Under the pieces are notes generated by a model that was given only the letters and a program-made list of their open reading frames with translations, did not search any database and had not been told where the DNA came from. 39,401 nt of DNA from a virus, in the IMG/VR virus record IMGVR_UViG_3300049793_000064, positions 1 to 39,401 of that record. The stretch is one strand, 5' to 3'. Made by a program: the position numbers and the translations under genes. Positions 38,630 to 39,401 of this stretch are shown here, piece after piece (within the stretch, counting starts at the first letter, position 1; every line of letters starts with the position of its first letter).

Positions 38630-38884
38630 TTAGGTGTTATCGGTGGTTTGGCTATCTGAGGGCCGCAAAGATAAATCACTCTCAAATTTAATACGAACAT
38701 TTTTATCTTTGGGTAAATCAACTGCCGTTTTGATAGATTTTTTTGCTAATTCATAGCAACTCATTTGAAGCAAGCCAACTAATTCAAATAAATGAAATCC
38801 TTCACCTTCAAGTCTTTGCATTCTAGTAATCGTCCCGTTTGGTTCTCTCTCAAGCACTAGTGTAATTGTAACTTTATCTTTCAT
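38630..38884 (-). CDS. Hypothetical protein, 84 aa
   Basis: It starts with a strand (KVTITLVLEREPNG), then has a helical middle (FELVGLLQMSCYELAKKSIK) and a polar tail ending in SQTTDNT. I do not recognise a family. It lies six bases before the P-loop-like gene and eleven after the SH3-like gene in the leftward operon. Confidence 0.55.
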   Translation of the reverse strand: MKDKVTITLVLEREPNGTITRMQRLEGEGFHLFELVGLLQMSCYELAKKSIKTAVDLPKDKNVRIKFESDLSLRPSDSQTTDNT

Positions 38885-38895
38885 ATAATGTAATT

Positions 38896-39192
38896 TTAAA
38901 ACTCTGATAGTATAGTCCTTAAAAATTGAAGCTCGATATATTCAGAATTAACCTCATCCATTAGTTCGCGTATCTGAGTGATTGGTGCAAAACAGTCTTC
39001 TGAGTACAATGAACCTTCTTGCGTACCAACTATCTCAACCCACCAACGACCTCCATAAAAAGCATAGTATGACTTAATTATTTGAAGGCTGTTATAAGGA
39101 AGTGAGGGGGCAACGCAAGATGTTTCACGATAAGGAGACATTTTCTTATCAACGCATACAACTTCTTCGCCTTCGTAGAATCGTTTTTTCAT
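38896..39192 (-). CDS. Small SH3/KOW-like protein, 98 aa
   Basis: The start MKKRFYEGEEVVCVDKK, the central YYAFYGGRWWVEIVG and the ending YSEDCFAPI follow a pattern common in small Bacteroidota and phage proteins with a predicted SH3-like barrel. A helical tail follows (QIRELMDEVNSEYIELQFL). No function is known. The ATG overlaps the stop of the 87-aa gene that crosses the window ends. Confidence 0.6.
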   Translation of the reverse strand: MKKRFYEGEEVVCVDKKMSPYRETSCVAPSLPYNSLQIIKSYYAFYGGRWWVEIVGTQEGSLYSEDCFAPITQIRELMDEVNSEYIELQFLRTILSEF

Positions 39193-39401
39193 GTCAGGTC
39201 TATTAAGGTTTCTATTTTAGATACTATTAAATGTTCTTCATCTTCAAGGGGTATTAGTTCTATAGCTGCTTTCAGTTTAGCCTTATACTCTTCAAGTTGT
39301 ATATTTGAGTAGTTCATAATATCACTAGCCAGCTTATGTCTATTGTGTAAGTCAAATCCAATAGTTTTATATTCAAACCATGCCACCGCAATTTTACGTG
39401 C
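39189..39401 (-). CDS. C-terminal part of the gene cut by the window ends
   Basis: From 39401 down to the TGA at 39191-39189 the frame continues the N-terminal part found at 81-1. The merged protein has 87 residues. Its C-terminal part is helical and charged (SNIQLEEYKAKLKAAIELI, then EDEEHLIVSKIETLI). A GTG at 39386 could be taken for a start, but in the closed molecule it is codon 23. The stop overlaps the ATG of the SH3-like gene (ATGA). Confidence 0.75.
   Translation of the reverse strand, partial: ARKIAVAWFEYKTIGFDLHNRHKLASDIMNYSNIQLEEYKAKLKAAIELIPLEDEEHLIVSKIETLIDLT
39372..39401. repeat. Terminal direct repeat, right copy
   Basis: Identical to bases 1-30. Removing one copy closes the genome and restores both the 87-aa gene and the chain of overlapping leftward genes. 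Confidence 0.9.

Noticed and set aside
1-39401. Integrase, excisionase, CI-type repressor or partition genes that would show a temperate phage
   Set aside because: I looked for integrase catalytic motifs, phage repressor domains and ParA motifs on both strands of the listed frames and found none; the only small regulator is the ribbon-helix-helix protein.

Overview
The window is a complete or near-complete genome of a tailed phage (siphovirus type), about 39.37 kb once the ends are joined. The first and last 30 bases are identical, and a gene cut by the window ends reads through without a break when they are merged. The molecule is therefore circular or circularly permuted, and the ends are an assembly cut. 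A host in the Bacteroidota is suggested by several things: promoter-like TTTG...TAnnTTTG motifs, start codons without clear Shine-Dalgarno sequences, signal peptides ending in AQ/GQ, and many proteins of types I know from Bacteroidota phages. I see no integrase, ParA/B or classical lysogeny repressor, so a lytic life is the simpler reading.

Layout. (1) A leftward block starts at a ribbon-helix-helix regulator (2972), runs to position 1, and continues from 39401 down to 38345. It holds small membrane, secreted and unknown proteins, a DUF1064-type nuclease and a tRNA-like RNA, mostly coupled by ATGA overlaps. Divergent promoters and a 12/13 inverted operator pair separate it from the rest. (2) A rightward early and middle block (3133-12708) has small unknown genes and a protein with 34 Cys-Ser-X repeats. 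It also has an annealing protein with a YqaJ-type exonuclease, a minimal DNA polymerase X-like enzyme, a replisome organiser with repeats inside its gene, and a DnaC-like helicase loader. (3) An RNA-rich spacer (12709-13079). (4) Packaging and head genes: small terminase, an inserted HNH endonuclease on the other strand, large terminase, portal, protease, capsid and connectors (13080-21121). (5) Tail genes: tube, two overlapping small genes, tape measure and baseplate-type proteins, then a long fibre and a BNR/sialidase-like protein, both with signal peptides (21126-35898). (6) A lysis block: membrane and coiled-coil proteins, a CHAP/NlpC-type endolysin and a spanin-like protein (36172-38359). 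The last gene meets the leftward block tail to tail.

The most unusual content is RNA. Two genes (starts 8548 and 9555) have leaders that fold into the same interleaved H-type pseudoknot with different sequences and almost the same distance from a promoter motif. Two tRNA-like elements (2044-2151 minus, 12779-12864 plus) have good acceptor stems, T-arms and D-loop-like segments but no canonical anticodon arm, and share an alternative helix. Compact three-way junctions and long hairpins occur in other spacers. All folds were made by eye. Family assignments come from motif recognition, not from searches.
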